A stretch of 64,000 nt of DNA from Moringa oleifera (taxonomy: Eukaryota; Streptophyta; Magnoliopsida; Brassicales; Moringaceae): the NCBI GenBank assembly GCA_021397835.1, contig JAJFZO010000896.1, forward strand, positions 2,148,501 to 2,212,500. The letters are read 5' to 3'. Position numbers and translations under genes: made by a program. The notes beneath the pieces were generated by a model that saw nothing but the letters and a program-made list of their open reading frames with translations, made no database searches and was not told where the DNA came from. Positions 11,230-22,780 of this stretch are shown here, in pieces (the stretch's first letter is position 1; each line of letters starts with the position of its first letter).

Positions 11230-12720
11230 AAGGAGTCTAACAGAGCTGCAACATCTCCACATGGTGCATCTATACCATTAGATGGATTTGCCAACTTTGC
11301 TTCAGATTTTTTTGCCTTTACTGCTACTAAGATATCTAGCTCAACCAGTATGCAAAGTACAGGTAGACAACTAATTTATATGGCATGTAAGTATTCATAA
11401 TTAATGTTTTTAGTATTTTATATCATTATCTTTATAAATTTTCTTAACGTCTTTTATTACTTGTTTATTTTCTTATTTGATAGGATTAAGCCTTCGCATC
11501 AATGCTCTATGAAGATTTTTAAGATCTTTCAAGAGAGGATCAATCCATCTAGGTATACATGGAAGGCAATTTCTTAAAAAATCAAGGACTTTTACTTTCA
11601 AGGTACATATAATTATTTACAAAAAAAAAAATTGTTACATTTTACCATACTTACTAACCATTATTTTGTTACAGAAATATTTTGCATGGGACCAAGCAAT
11701 GGATGGTATGGTGAAAGCCACATGGGAGGCTCAAGTTGTGGACCAACATGCTGACTTAATGTATGCATGTTGACGCAAGTAAGAAATAAGCCTCAATTTG
11801 TCCCAAATACTGTATGAAAGCAATGATAGATAAAATGGAACTAGCTAAAATTATAAAGCAAAAGTTCAAGACCATGCCTCACAATCAATGGAATGAGACA
11901 AACAGACTCAAATCAGGTCCTCGTTAGTTCATGTTCACTATAAAACCATTATTGATGTTTGGTACATATAATATTTAAATTACTTACACAAATATAAATG
12001 AAAATGATATGGTTATTTATTAAGTATGTTTTTTTTTTTTTCGAAGCACAGGAGTGGGGTATTGAGCTTATTGTAATAGAACTTTTTAAACAAACTTTCA
12101 GTAAGAAGTCCAACCCTAATGAATTCATAAATGAGCATGCTAAAAAAGTAAATGTAAGTTTGTTATTTTTAATATTTAATAAATAACTCTAATTATGTTA
12201 TTTTTTAGTTCACTATTCAGTTTAACTAACGAGTACATTAACAAAATGCTTTATTGTAAGAATGCTTCGAGGAGTTTTTTATCTCGGCTTGCCAACTATA
12301 AAAGGGATCTTACGACACGCTTGAGGTATATTACACTAAACTCTACTATAAGGCAGTAGCTGCAGCAAAAAAGTGTCAAGTGTATGGACTAGAGAGCCAA
12401 ACTTGATCATGGCATTCAAGCAATACCTCTAGTAATGGACGCTTTATTGATGACATAACTATGCAGGATATGCATTCTCAGATGGAGGCTATAGAAGAGC
12501 ACATAAATTAGAGCTAAGTTTATCGAAGAGTGTGTGGAAGAGGAAAATAGGACTAGAGGAGTGATTGGATTAGGAGTGTAGGGCGAGGGAGCATGATCGC
12601 CTAAGCATCGAGATTGAGTTGAAGGAGTGCTTACAGAGAGAGGTTGATATTAATGATTGTATCCATAGGATATAGGCTTTCTTTCTAAGAAGCGCAACCC
12701 CAACGCTGCCTGATGGTTAG
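11230..12720 (+). pseudogene. Second CACTA gene, Transposase_24-like, decayed
   Basis: This follows the TNP2 remnant on the same strand. Exon-like pieces include WDQAMDGMVKATWEAQVVDQ (near 11687-11750), PQFVPNT plus MIDKMELAK (near 11797-11845), HNQWNETNRLKSGP (near 11880-11925), an ELF-like piece with KSNPNEFINEHAKKV (near 12100-12150), and a C-terminal stretch rich in Glu/Arg (near 12480-12660). These match the Transposase_24 (Ptta/En/Spm, PF03004) family, thought to be a DNA-binding accessory protein like TNPA. GT/AG-bounded spacers suggest introns at about 11395-11480 and 11602-11672. In-frame stops remain inside the exons. Confidence 0.7.
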
Positions 12721-12929
12721 ATGAAATTTCCTCTATGAATATTGTATTTGATGAGAACAAAAGATAATGTTATATTTATTGTCTTTTCTATGGAGTTTAT
12801 TTTTTTATGTAATTTCATTTAGCTTTATTTAGTAAAAATTAATTTAACAATAGATTAATTTTATTTCATTATCTTCTTCATTTAGTTGCCTATAAAGACA
12901 ATGTAGAAATTAATTTTAATTTTTAAAAT

Positions 12930-13200
12930 TATACTATTTTAAAAGTAGATTCCAATCAGTCGCTAAAATATTCAAAATTTTCATTAACTTCCAACTTCTT
13001 AGGGACGAAAAAAATTTATCGCAAAATTTAATGACTAGTTAAATTGATCGCTTTTTAACAATAGACTTAAAATTTGGTTGCTATTTTCTTTCATGATAAT
13101 CATTTTAATTATAATTTTTTTATCACTAATTTTTCACTAAAATTTTTAGCGATAAATTTTTTAAGTTTACTGATGAAAAAAATTCAATGCCAAAATTGAA
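12930..13200. repeat. 3' subterminal repeat region of CACTA 1
   Basis: Short words in both orientations (tcgctaaaat, ttatcgcaaaat, gatcgcttttt, tttagcgataaa, tcactaattt) recur every 20-50 bp just inside the right terminus. The same words lie inside the left and right ends of the element at 31696-40669. In this superfamily, such repeats are the binding sites of the accessory protein. Confidence 0.6.
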
Positions 13201-13218
13201 TTTCTTTTGTAGTGGTTG

Positions 13219-13700
13219 GTGTGTTAATAGAATAGATAAATTTATTATGTTAGTTTGTTGATATATATATATATATATATATATGCATATGCATGTGTAT
13301 ATTGATATTTTAGTGTGTTGAGCAAAGAATTAAATTTTCATGTATGTTAATGTAATGGTTTATTGGTTTATGTATATATGGATATGTTAATAAAATATTG
13401 GAAAGATTTACTTTGGAATGGCTTAGCTAACAGCGTAGTCCGAGGGCTTCTTTAATGAAGGATAAGGCAGAATGAAAGAATAATGAAGTAATCTGTGGCT
13501 TAATGAACTGGTACTTTATGACAGAATGATCCGAATAAATCAAAGTTATTATATTTGTTAGTTCTCCATTAACTTTTTTCTTTACCCCTTTGTGATAGGT
13601 TTAGTAATGTTTTAGATTATAAGTTTGGTGTATTGGAGAAAGATTTGATGTGTATGTATATTTTGGTTTATAAATATCGTAATTAAGAAATTATATTATT
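13219..13700. repeat. Copy B of the flanking repeat
   Basis: Carries the same ordered words as 5155-5437 (tgttaatagaatagataaat, ttggaatgg, ataggtttagtaat, gtatattttggtttata) plus a (TA)n tract at 13261-13284. Copies A and B lie on opposite sides of CACTA 1. That is consistent with a pre-existing tandem repeat into which the element jumped. Confidence 0.55.
13422..13594. other. 173-bp insert inside flanking repeat copy B
   Basis: In copy A the words ggaatgg and ataggtttag are directly joined. Here they are separated by 173 bp of more even base composition (cttagctaacagcgtagtcc at the left edge). No terminal repeats or target duplication are seen. Its texture resembles the organelle-type insert at 5528-7425, so it may be a second small organelle fragment. 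Confidence 0.4.
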
Positions 13701-13876
13701 TTATTATTTTATTTTTATTTATGAAATTATTGTTTTATAATTATAAAATTATTATTCTATAAAAAATAAGAAATTTTTTTTAAAAATTATTGATCTTTTT
13801 CGTGAAGAAAGATTTGATATTTAAATAATAATATTATTAATAATAATTAAATATTATTAGATGTAATATTATGATG

Positions 13877-14011
13877 GAGGAAATTACTAAAATTGGCATT
13901 CCGACACCAGGTTTTTGTAAAAGAAACATGTTTTACTAAGTTTGATTTTTTTAGTACTTAAATGTCTCAAAAAGACAAAAATACTCTTACAAAAGACAAT
14001 GATACCCTTAA
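13877..14011 (+). repeat. Left terminal inverted repeat of the MULE
   Basis: Starts GAGGAAATTAC and ends near aatgatacccttaa. By eye it aligns with gaps to the reverse complement of 22781-22894. The inner block (tactcttacaaaag) is the best preserved part. Confidence 0.75.
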
Positions 14012-14329
14012 AAATTAAATGAACTCAAAAATTCATGAGATTTGTCTGAACACGTTTCCTTTTTGGAGGAAAATTCTCTCTTTTTCGGCCTTTATCTCTC
14101 CTCGAGCTCTATCTTTCTTCGCTCTTCCTTTGAGTTTTTTTCTTCCAATCTTTGTATCCAAGATCTATCAAATCAAGATCTCAAGAAGGAATCGAAGGCT
14201 AATTATCTTGCGCAGAGAAAAAAGCTTATGTTTTTGACAATATATTCTTCTTCAAAATCAGACCGTGCTCGAATGGGTAAAGAAGGTGATATGTATACCA
14301 TTTAAACTGCAATGCGGCTTAAAACTGTG

Positions 14330-14600
14330 AACATTTCAGTTGTATTTATTTATATCGTGACCTCTTTTATATTTCATAATTTTGATTGAGAATCGTGTCA
14401 TAATCTTAGTTTCATACATGTTTGAAAATCGTATTTTACTTGGTTTATCGTAACATCATTATGTGATTCGTAACATTCATAAAATCATAACAAGTTTTCG
14501 TAACAAGTTTTTCAATCATGCCTTATTTGATGAAATCGTGACTTATTTAATGAAATCGTAACTTATTTGATGAAATTGTAAAATGCAAAATCTTATATTC
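14330..14600 (+). repeat. CGTAAC-type motif array, 5' of the transposase
   Basis: Eight or more variants of aaatcgtRac or attcgtaac occur, spaced about 20-35 bp, ending with near-tandem copies of gaaatcgtaacttatttgat. They occupy the presumed promoter or leader of the transposase gene. The same motif fills 17440-18075, 19231-19490 and 21960-22210, and I did not see it outside the element. Confidence 0.7.
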
Positions 14601-14634
14601 ATATCTGTAATAGGTAATTCATTTAAGTTGTTAT

Positions 14635-17335
14635 TTGAAATGTTTTTTTGGTCATTGCAAAATATGGATCATTATAATTTGGAATGGTGAGTGGTTCGAG
14701 TCTAGAGGAAGTTTTGAGTATATTGGCAGAGCCATCAAAACTAAGGGATATGTTATTTGGAAGGATTTGAAATATGTACAGTTGTTGGATTTAGTTAAAT
14801 CTTGTGTGGAGGCTGATTTCTCTAATATTGATATTGTACTGCATACCATAATAAGATCTGAAAAAACTGAGTCAAGAAATGATGAAGATGTTAAGTTTAT
14901 ATTGTACGATGATAATATAGTTTCACGTATAATTGTTGATTTAGTAGAGAGAAATTTTGTTGAAAATAGGCATGGTTTATGTGAAGGTGAAATTTCAAGA
15001 GGAGTCAATCCTTGTAATTCTTGTACGGGAAGCAATCCTACTGTGCAATTAGACGTTTATGGCACTGAACTATTCATCCATAGTGAGACTCTTCTTGACA
15101 CTCAGCACACCGATAAGATAAATTTGAATGAGCAGATGGTCTATGATATTGGGTGTGAATACCCAATCATAGAAACTTAACCTACTCAGCCTACTAGTGA
15201 AGATCAATGTGAACTCACTATAGAGGTAGAACTCGACAACGAAGAATTGAATGAGAACTTATGTATTGTCCCACCTTATGTCCCAATTACATGCCCAGAA
15301 GTACATAATTATTCAAATAATGGTGTTGTCAGATGATATAATGTGTTGGGTGCTGAATTATATAGTCTAGCTTCGATTTTTACTATGAAATCAATGACTC
15401 CAATTCATACCCTTGCTAGAGGTCAGTTTTTCCCAAACAAGAAAGAGTTGAAGCGATTTTTGGGTATGCATGCATTAACTAAGAACTTTGAATTTAGAGT
15501 CACTAAGTCTAACAAATCAGTATCTAAGATTGCTTGTAGAGAAAGAAATTATGCATGAAAGGTTCGTGCTGTGAGAGTTGCACAAGGGCAATTCTTCCAA
15601 ATTAGAAGGTATGATTTGAAGCATACTTGCATGGTTGAAGAGTTACATCAATGACATCGACAAGCAAGTTCTGTTGTTATTGGAGAAATTGTAGCTCAGA
15701 GGCTGTCTACCAATGCTAGAATCATTAAGCCGAAAGACATCATGGGTGATATGAAAGAACTATATGGCATATAGATTTTATATAGTAAAGCTTGGAAGGC
15801 TAAAATGTATGCATTGTCTTTTGCATATGGTGATCTAATTGAGTCATATCAACAACTGCCTTCATACTGCCACATGTTGCAAACTATTAATCTAGGAATT
15901 ATGGCTTACATATGCATCGAATATGGAACTAATCGATTTAAGTATTTGTTTGTAGTTTTTGCATAATCATTGAGGGGGTTTCATTCAATAATTAGACCGG
16001 TTATTGCTATCGATGCTGTTCACCTAAAAGGGAAGTTCCATGGTGTAATGTTTGTAGCGGCATGCAAAGATGAGAATGAACAGATATATCCAGTAGCATT
16101 CGATTATAGTGACTTGAAGAACTATGAAGCATGGGAATGGTTCTCAGGGCAGCTAGAAGAAGCAAACTGGTTCGGCTGAAGACTTGGTTATTATATCAGA
16201 TCGTCATGCCAGTATTGTAAAGGCCACTGTAAAGGTCTTTCTCAATTCTTGTCATTGTTTATGTTCCTGGCATATTGCTCAAAATATAAAGAATAAGTTT
16301 AAAAGAGAAGATGTATCTAAGGTATTTTATAGTGCGGCTAGGGCATATCAAAAATCTAAATTTAATAAATTAATGACTGAGTTACAAGCTAATCACCCTA
16401 AAGCTTTTGAATATATCATGAAGGAAGATCCAAAAAAATGGTCACGTGTGTATTGCCCCTGGAGACATTATCAACTCATGACCACTAACGTTGTCGAGAG
16501 CTTGAATTCATGTTTTTGATTTACTCGTGAGTTACCCGTTATGGCTTTATTAGAATTCATTCGAGATATGATGCAACATTGGTTCTATTATCGATTGAAA
16601 AAAGCTAAGGCTTGGAGGTCGCAACTCACAGAATGGGTTCACTCATTGATGAATGAGAGACAAAAAGTTTCATTACAAATGACAACTTCCAATGTTGATT
16701 GGAACATATTTTTGGATAGGCACAAGGGTAAAGAGGCAGTTGTGAATCCTTATCAAACGTACTTGCATTTGTAGGGAGTTTCAGGCTGATCTTTTGCTAT
16801 GTGCACATGCACTAGCGACTTCCAGATGATACTGATGGTTTTGTTAATTTCATTATTCATGTTATTTTTTTATTAACTTCATAAATTATGTACGTTTTGT
16901 AGGGAACGTAATATTGATTTCATAACTCTTTACTCCAACTACCACAAACAGGATCAACTAGTAGCAGCATATGCTGAGCTGGTATATCCAGTTGGTGACA
17001 AGTCTGATTGAAATATACCCGAGAAAATCAAAAGAGTTGTGGTATTACCATCGAATAATGGTAAGTCAGTAGGGCGTCCAAAGAAGCAGAGAATACCCTC
17101 TGATGGGGAGAGGACGCATAAAAAAAAAATGCTCTAGATGCGATCAACATGGGCACAATCGATTAACATGCTCGAATCCACAATATTTTGATGGAGTAAG
17201 CCATCTCAATCGTCAAATGTCCTTGATCAATTTCGTCGTAAATGCCGTAATTGTGGTGGCATTGGTCATAATTCACAAACTTGTCAAATACCTCCTAATT
17301 CAACTTCACTAGATGATTATACCATTAACTTATGA
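14635..17335 (+). pseudogene. MULE transposase (MURA-like), decayed
   Basis: Domains appear in the usual order. An N-terminal MuDR-type segment (181 codons, 14635-15177) has IIIIWNGEWF and a DEDVKFILYDD motif. The zinc/DNA-binding part has IACRERNYA and LKHTCMVEE (15343-15650). The MULE DDE core retains all three expected acids: VIAIDAVHLKG (near 16000), VIISDRHASI (near 16185) and NVVESLN (near 16490), plus CSWHIAQNIKNK. A SWIM finger (TCICREF...LLCAHALA) is at 16761-16820, followed by an intron. The C-terminus has the Y-x7-Y...P pattern and two CCHC knuckles (17128-17171 and, in another frame, about 17238-17285). At least seven in-frame stops and two or more frameshifts break it. It shows nonsense decay rather than loss of domains. 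Confidence 0.9.
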
Positions 17336-17439
17336 TAAATCGTAATATTTTGATGATATTGATGATGTCACTACAGATTTGGATTTTAGGTTTTCACATA
17401 GTTTCAATTGTTATATGCAGATCAATTAATGTAATGTTG

Positions 17440-18075
17440 ATAATGTAACTGACATTTTAAAATTATTTTTACCACAAATCGTAACTTAATTAGCAAATCG
17501 TATAACAAATTACCTCATATTTTATAAATCGTGTGATCATCATAATGTTAGTGTACCTTATTTTCATCTATTAAATTCGTAACTTGATTATGAAATCGTG
17601 CAAATTTATATAATGAAATCATTAGTAAAATTCGTAACTTGAGTAGAAAATCGTAACTTGATTAGGAAATCATGAGTAACATTCATAACTTGAATAGAAA
17701 ATCGTAGCTTGATTAGTAAATCGTGAGTAATGTTTGTAACTTGATTAGAAAATCATACAAACTTATATAATAACATCATGACTAAAATTCGTGACTTGAA
17801 TAAAAAATTGTAGCTTGATTAGTAAACAGTGCGTAACGTTCGTAACTTGATTAGGAAATCGTGCAAACTTATATAATGACATCGTGACTGAAATTCGTAA
17901 CTTGATCAGGAAATCGTGCAAACTTATATAATGAAAGTATGAGTAAAATTCATAACTTAATTAGAAAATCCTACATAATTATGATGAATCGTGACTAAAA
18001 TTTGTAACTTGATTGATAAGTTAGAAACTTATGAAGGAATCGTTACTAAAATTCATAACATGATTAGTACATCAT
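17440..18075 (+). repeat. Dense CGTAAC-type motif array between the two MULE genes
   Basis: About two dozen alternating variants of attcgtaacttgatta and gaaatcgtgcaaactta tile the 3' intergenic space, with a loose period of 20-60 bp. Copies differ by point changes, mostly C to T or G to A within CG (cgtaac, tgtaac, cataac). That pattern fits cytosine-methylation decay. It lies exactly between the 3' ends of the convergent genes. Confidence 0.8.
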
Positions 18076-19230
18076 ACATCTATTGACAAAAAAAATGTTT
18101 CATAAAATTTTCAGCTGTATATACAAAATAAATACATTGTATAATTTCTAATGAATTAAAAAAATATTATATGCAATTGTCAAATGTATATACAAAATAA
18201 ATACATTGAATAAAAATTAAAAAAAAAATGTATCAATGACTATCATCTACAGTAGAGTTGGCAAATATATATATGACCATATGATTTTTAATAACTGACA
18301 TATCCTTGTCAGTGTATTTTAAATGCTTCCTAAGTGGTAAATGTTCTATAATATACAGCATGTGAGGACTACAATTACCACTACAAAAAAAAAAAACATA
18401 ATTAAGATTAAGGAAAAATATTCAGCAGGAAATTTTTGATAATAACACATACTAGAAAAAATACTTACGTTCTTCTTTGCTGGGGGACCTTGTTCTTCAG
18501 CTCTAAGGTGCATGAAAATGGAAGCTCAGGCATTTTGGCATTTGATTTTCGACTGAAATATCAATCACTCGCCATATAGCTCGTTAGCATAAATATGAAT
18601 GGGTTTTACTGTCAAATCCTTACCTCAGTTGGTATCTTTTGATGGAATGAGTCAAAAATACGCAACGAGAATTTTCGTAAGTCTGTAATGACTAAGAGCT
18701 AGTGAGATCCCCCAACGTGGTAAGGAACCATCAGCTACATTAAATATTGTTTAAATATCATTATTGAGTACTCATAATATTGAAAAAAAAGGTTAATAAA
18801 GCATAACTAACGAAGATAACTCACAGTGTCCCAAGCAGGACAATCACTTGAAAATTTATGTCGCACACGGTCCAAAAAATTTTCTTCCCATTTATGCACT
18901 TTAAAGTTTGAGTGTGACGGAGGACAATTAGCATCTAGATCCTTTTGATATTCATTGTAAATATACTAAAATGTTGTCTGTAAATTTAAACAATAAAACA
19001 AAGTCAACAAACAAATTAAATAGGAAATCAGATAAATCACCTTAACGATCAATAAACTTACATAGAACCAAGGATCACACATGCAAATATATTATGCACA
19101 TTGCTCAGGAAGCTTTCTTTGCCTTCTCAGAAGGATATGTAAATATGCATCAATATGCTAGTGGAGACATAAAAAAAGTGATAATATCAGTAAGTTACAA
19201 AATGAGTGAATAAGGGCATGAAATTAAAGC

Positions 19231-19490
19231 ACGAATTCTAATTTGGTTACGATACTAGAAATCATGTTACGAAATGAAAGTACGAATTCTAATTTAGTTA
19301 CGATAGTAGGAATCATGTTACGAAATGAAAGTACGAATTCTAATTTGGTTACGATACTATGAATCATGTTATGAAATGAAGGAACGAATTCTAAATTTGG
19401 TTATGAAACTATGAATCATGTTACGAAAAAATGTACGAATTTTAATTTGTTAACGAAACTAGGAATCATGGTACGAAACAAAGGCACGAC
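19231..19490. repeat. 51-bp tandem repeat, about 5 copies
   Basis: The unit begins acgaattctaatttggttac and continues gatactaggaatcatgttac, gaaatgaaagt. Copy starts are 19231, 19282, 19333, 19384 and 19435, with a partial at 19485. It lies in an apparent intron of the Ulp1-like gene, between the WFKNLID exon and the peptidase exons. Each unit holds two gttacga words, i.e. the same motif as the element's other arrays. Confidence 0.9.
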
Positions 19491-20834
19491 ATCTAAGCAA
19501 TATAGTGTAAAAAATTACAAACTTATAGAGTCATTGATCCACTCATCATTGTCAATTAAGTTTTTGAACCAATCCACACTGACTGAATGGCCAATACTTA
19601 CATTGCGGCTAAAGGAAATGAAAAGAAACTGTGAGAAAAAATTTTAAAAAAATGAAATTCAAACCAATAGTATGCAACATATATGCAATAGTTACTACGA
19701 TTAGCCCTTCATGAACTCGTTTAATGCAGTGATGATCTTATCTAAGATTTTCAGCTTCGCACTCACCATGTGAGTGGACTTGGCTTTCTTATGCCCAGTG
19801 TTAAGGTCGACATATGGACTGCACAGTTGTCTTAATCGTTTACGAGTCTTGACAACCGACATCACATTGTCGGTGGCCTCAATTAGGACAAGAGCCGAGT
19901 TCCTCACCGAAGTCCTCTTGGGTGACTCTGCAGATAGCAATTCTTTATCGAGCCCAGCAGGAGCCCTGAAGTTGTCACTACATGGCACTGCAATGACAAC
20001 CTCTTCCATTGGCCTTGCAGTGGCTTTTGTTTCGTGGCATTGCCCTACAAGAGCCAAACCCTTTTGGGCTGAGTCTGCAATAACAGCCTAAAAAACAACA
20101 TAATGTACTGAATTAAAACGTCACATTTAATAATGTATGAAAGAAAGAAAAATATGATCACTAACAATACATGAAATAAAAAATACAGTTGAAATAAATT
20201 AGACAACTACCTCATTAGGAACTGGATTTGATATAGTTGGAGACGGTTCTCGGCCACCAAATCTATATCCTTGTAGAGATATTTGGATGGATTTCAAGAT
20301 CACCATTTGCTCCTGATGGCGTCTTTCGTTGTCTAAATCCATACGATTTACCCTCACCTCGGGTAGATCCAATTTTGCCTCCATAGCAGTGAGGTGATGG
20401 TAAACATCTGGATCTCGTTCAACCCTTTTAGCGACAGGTGCCTCCCTCTCAACATCCCTTTTCCTTAGGTCCGACTCTGACTCGTCAACAATTCATTTTT
20501 TTCAGTAGGAATCCTCTCTCTTACCTTGAAGGTTTTGTGCAAAGAAGATGATGAATTTGTAGCCCTATTCTGATTAGGAGACTCTAAGATGTCGTCATCC
20601 CAAATTGATCATGGGGTAGGCACATTGGCCGCAGTAGCTTGCAACTGCACAACACTATCTTTAACCCTAACATAGTATAGGGCTTGACGCTCAGTAGTTG
20701 TTGGCTCTAAATTTAGCTTAGCTCCCATCTGAAAATACAAATAAAGTTACAAAATTAATAATGAATATACAAAAATGAAAAATTGATGCACAACATGAAA
20801 ATGAAGATATAAAAATGTAGATAAGAAATTGAAG

Positions 20835-20975
20835 AAACAGGCAGGAAATTAGAAAACTAAGGCATAAAATGGAGGAAAAAGGCATGAAATGGAGGAAGGA
20901 AGGCATGAAATGGAGAAAGAAGGCACAAAATGAAAAAAAAAAAAAAGGCACGAAATGGAAAAGGAAGTCATGAAA
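20835..20975. repeat. ~22-bp tandem repeat in a Ulp1-like gene intron
   Basis: Six or so copies of aaggcatgaaatggaggaa, with variants such as aaggcacgaaatgg, run on before the splice-like boundary near 20985. The repeat again contains a cRtgaaat or cacgaaat core, close to the motif of the neighbouring arrays. Confidence 0.7.
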
Positions 20976-21959
20976 TTGCTTACACTATTTGTGAAGATCT
21001 TCTTGCAATCTTCATTATGGGGCCCACGATAGAATCTCAATCGATAAATTCTTGGTAATGGCAAGTTGGATCCTGACAACCTCATGCCATGCATGTTGTT
21101 AGCAGGAATCACTTCAAAGGCAAAAACCTGTGGAAAGAAAAATGAAGTTATAATTGATTACTATAAAATTCAATGAAACTTTTAAAAAAAATAAAATACA
21201 AAATAAAATGCTTACATGTAATGCCCATATGAAGCCGTAAGCATTGTAGCTCACCCCATTAGCATCCCTAATTTGATTTGTAACTGCCTTCTTGAAATGC
21301 AATAAGGAGTTGGAGTGGACCCATGTGCCCCATGGAAAGCTATTGAAAGCTTCTAAATTGTTTACCGAATGAAGCTGCCATGTAGGGACCTGCTGCCGCT
21401 CGTCGTGGCCTTTAATGAACTCGTTCAGCAAATACAACAACCCCAACTTTAGTTTGTCATCTTCCTCCTCAAACTCTCCTTATAGCAACCTTGTCTTAAT
21501 GCTACTATCACTAACCTTATCCCTCCCCCCGAAGTATTTGGCTAGGATATCAAATGGAATAGCTTCAATATTGTCTGTATCCGATAGCTCACCAAACTTC
21601 AATCAAGTGATTAGGCAAAATTCCACTTTATTGAAACGAACCTCATTCTACCCAAGTCTGAACCACATTTCATCCTCACGGTTCCGCTGAATCTCTCGAA
21701 GTAGTAGATTATGGATAATAATCCCTGAGAAGTTAAAATCGGCATGCAAATATAGGAAATGCCCTAAACAGGTCCTTCTAAATTTCTCATTCTTAGAGTC
21801 ATCCAAAATTGTCCTTAAAGTAAGGATGACATCATTGTCGTAGTGCTTGAGTATCTTCCCAATCTTCCACGACTTTTTTTAGGGGTCATAAATGGCTTAT
21901 GAGAAACAAGGCTGCTTGCCATCTGCATTTGATAAAAAAAAAAAGGTCAAAAAAAGTAG

Positions 21960-22210
21960 TTTACGATTTTAAGATTATGATACGATTGTTTTAAACAATG
22001 TACGATTTAAGCAAACAAGTTACAATTTCAAACAAATAAGGTATGATTTCAGCAAACCAGTTACGATTTCTAACAAATAAGATACGATTTAAGCAAACAA
22101 GGTACGATTTAAGCAATTACGGTACGATTGCATAAAAAAACAGTTTGATTACCAAAATAAGTTACGATTTCATTAACTAGTTACGATTATTATTATGAGG
22201 TCACGAATGT
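21960..22210. repeat. CGTAAC-type motif array, 5' side of the Ulp1-like gene
   Basis: About eleven copies of ttacgatt or gtacgattt recur about every 18-25 bp (for example aagcaaacaaggtacgattt). They are in reverse orientation to the 17440-18075 array, that is, in the same sense relative to the minus-strand gene. The position is an intron or leader just upstream of the DUF1985 exon. Confidence 0.75.
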
Positions 22211-22780
22211 GATGAACCGTTGCATATAGATGTACCTAAGCCAAGAAATTGAAGCCAACAAACCAAAAAATGAAGACCTAAGCATGCGATACCTATACAT
22301 ATACCCAGAGAAATTTTTTGATTTTAATGTATCAAAAAAAATGGAAAATAATACATAGCGATATACCCAAACATTGCAGATTCCAAAACCAATACAAAAT
22401 CCAAAGAAAATAATTCAAAAACTATTGAAGAAGCTTTCAAACCCAAGAGTAAACTCAAAAAAATTAAAAAACCGTTGAGGGGAGGATTTCATCCGTGGGT
22501 ATTCAATAAGGAAAAAACCCAGAGAAATTTGAGCAGAATATGTGCTTAAAATCATACCTCTATTGATTTCTTAATGATTCAATAGCTTACGGATATTCTT
22601 CAAAGGTTGGTTTACAGCAAAAGCAAAAAAATCAACAGACACCGAATGAAGAGAGCTGAAGCTGAATGAGCTAAGTGATAAAGCTTAGTGCCAGAATTAG
22701 GAGAGAGGAAAATAGAGACGTTTGAGATGTTTGACTTTTCATATTCTATAGTTGGACAAGTAAGTAATTGCACATGTTTT

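Larger units (their letters stand above)
5510..13214 (+). mobile_element. CACTA (En/Spm) transposon 1, degenerate
   Basis: The left terminus CATTATAAGAAAATCTA (5510-5526) pairs with the right terminus ending TTTCTTTTGTAGTG at 13214, whose reverse complement is CACTACAAAAGAAA. The 3 bp outside each end are identical, GTT at 5507-5509 and GTT at 13215-13217, as expected for CACTA target duplications. Inside are TNP2-type and Transposase_24-type coding remains on +, GC-rich repeats at 7540-7795, and a subterminal region with recurring TCGCTAAA-like words near 7430-7465 and 12950-13170. The coding parts are full of stops, so it is not autonomous. Organelle-type DNA occupies 5528-7425. It belongs to the same family as the element at 31696-40669. 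Confidence 0.8.
18233..22560 (-). pseudogene. DUF1985 / Ulp1-like cysteine protease gene of the MULE, decayed
   Basis: Read on the minus strand. The DUF1985 domain (about 21885-21225) shows HNLLLREIQ, DEMWFRLG, KVEFCLIT-LKFGE and VNNLEAFNSFPWG. A following exon (about 21130-20985) has PRIYRLRFYRG. Variable middle exons (20730-20200 and 20090-19700) include RQLCSPYVDLNTG. Near 19600-19520 reads DWFKNLIDNDEWIND. The C48 peptidase exon at about 18740-18624 has VPYHVGGSH, then a stop where Trp is expected, then DLRKF and IFDSF. It ends at a GTAAGG donor. The last exon (18381-18233) has NCSPHMLYIIEHL, keeping the catalytic Cys. Such genes resemble SUMO proteases that cleave isopeptide bonds in the nucleus. 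Stops after DEMWFRLG and at the His-Trp pair show it is broken. Confidence 0.8.

Noticed and set aside
17440..18075. CRISPR-like array
   Set aside because: Repeats are short, variable, without unique fixed-length spacers, and the context is a plant transposon.
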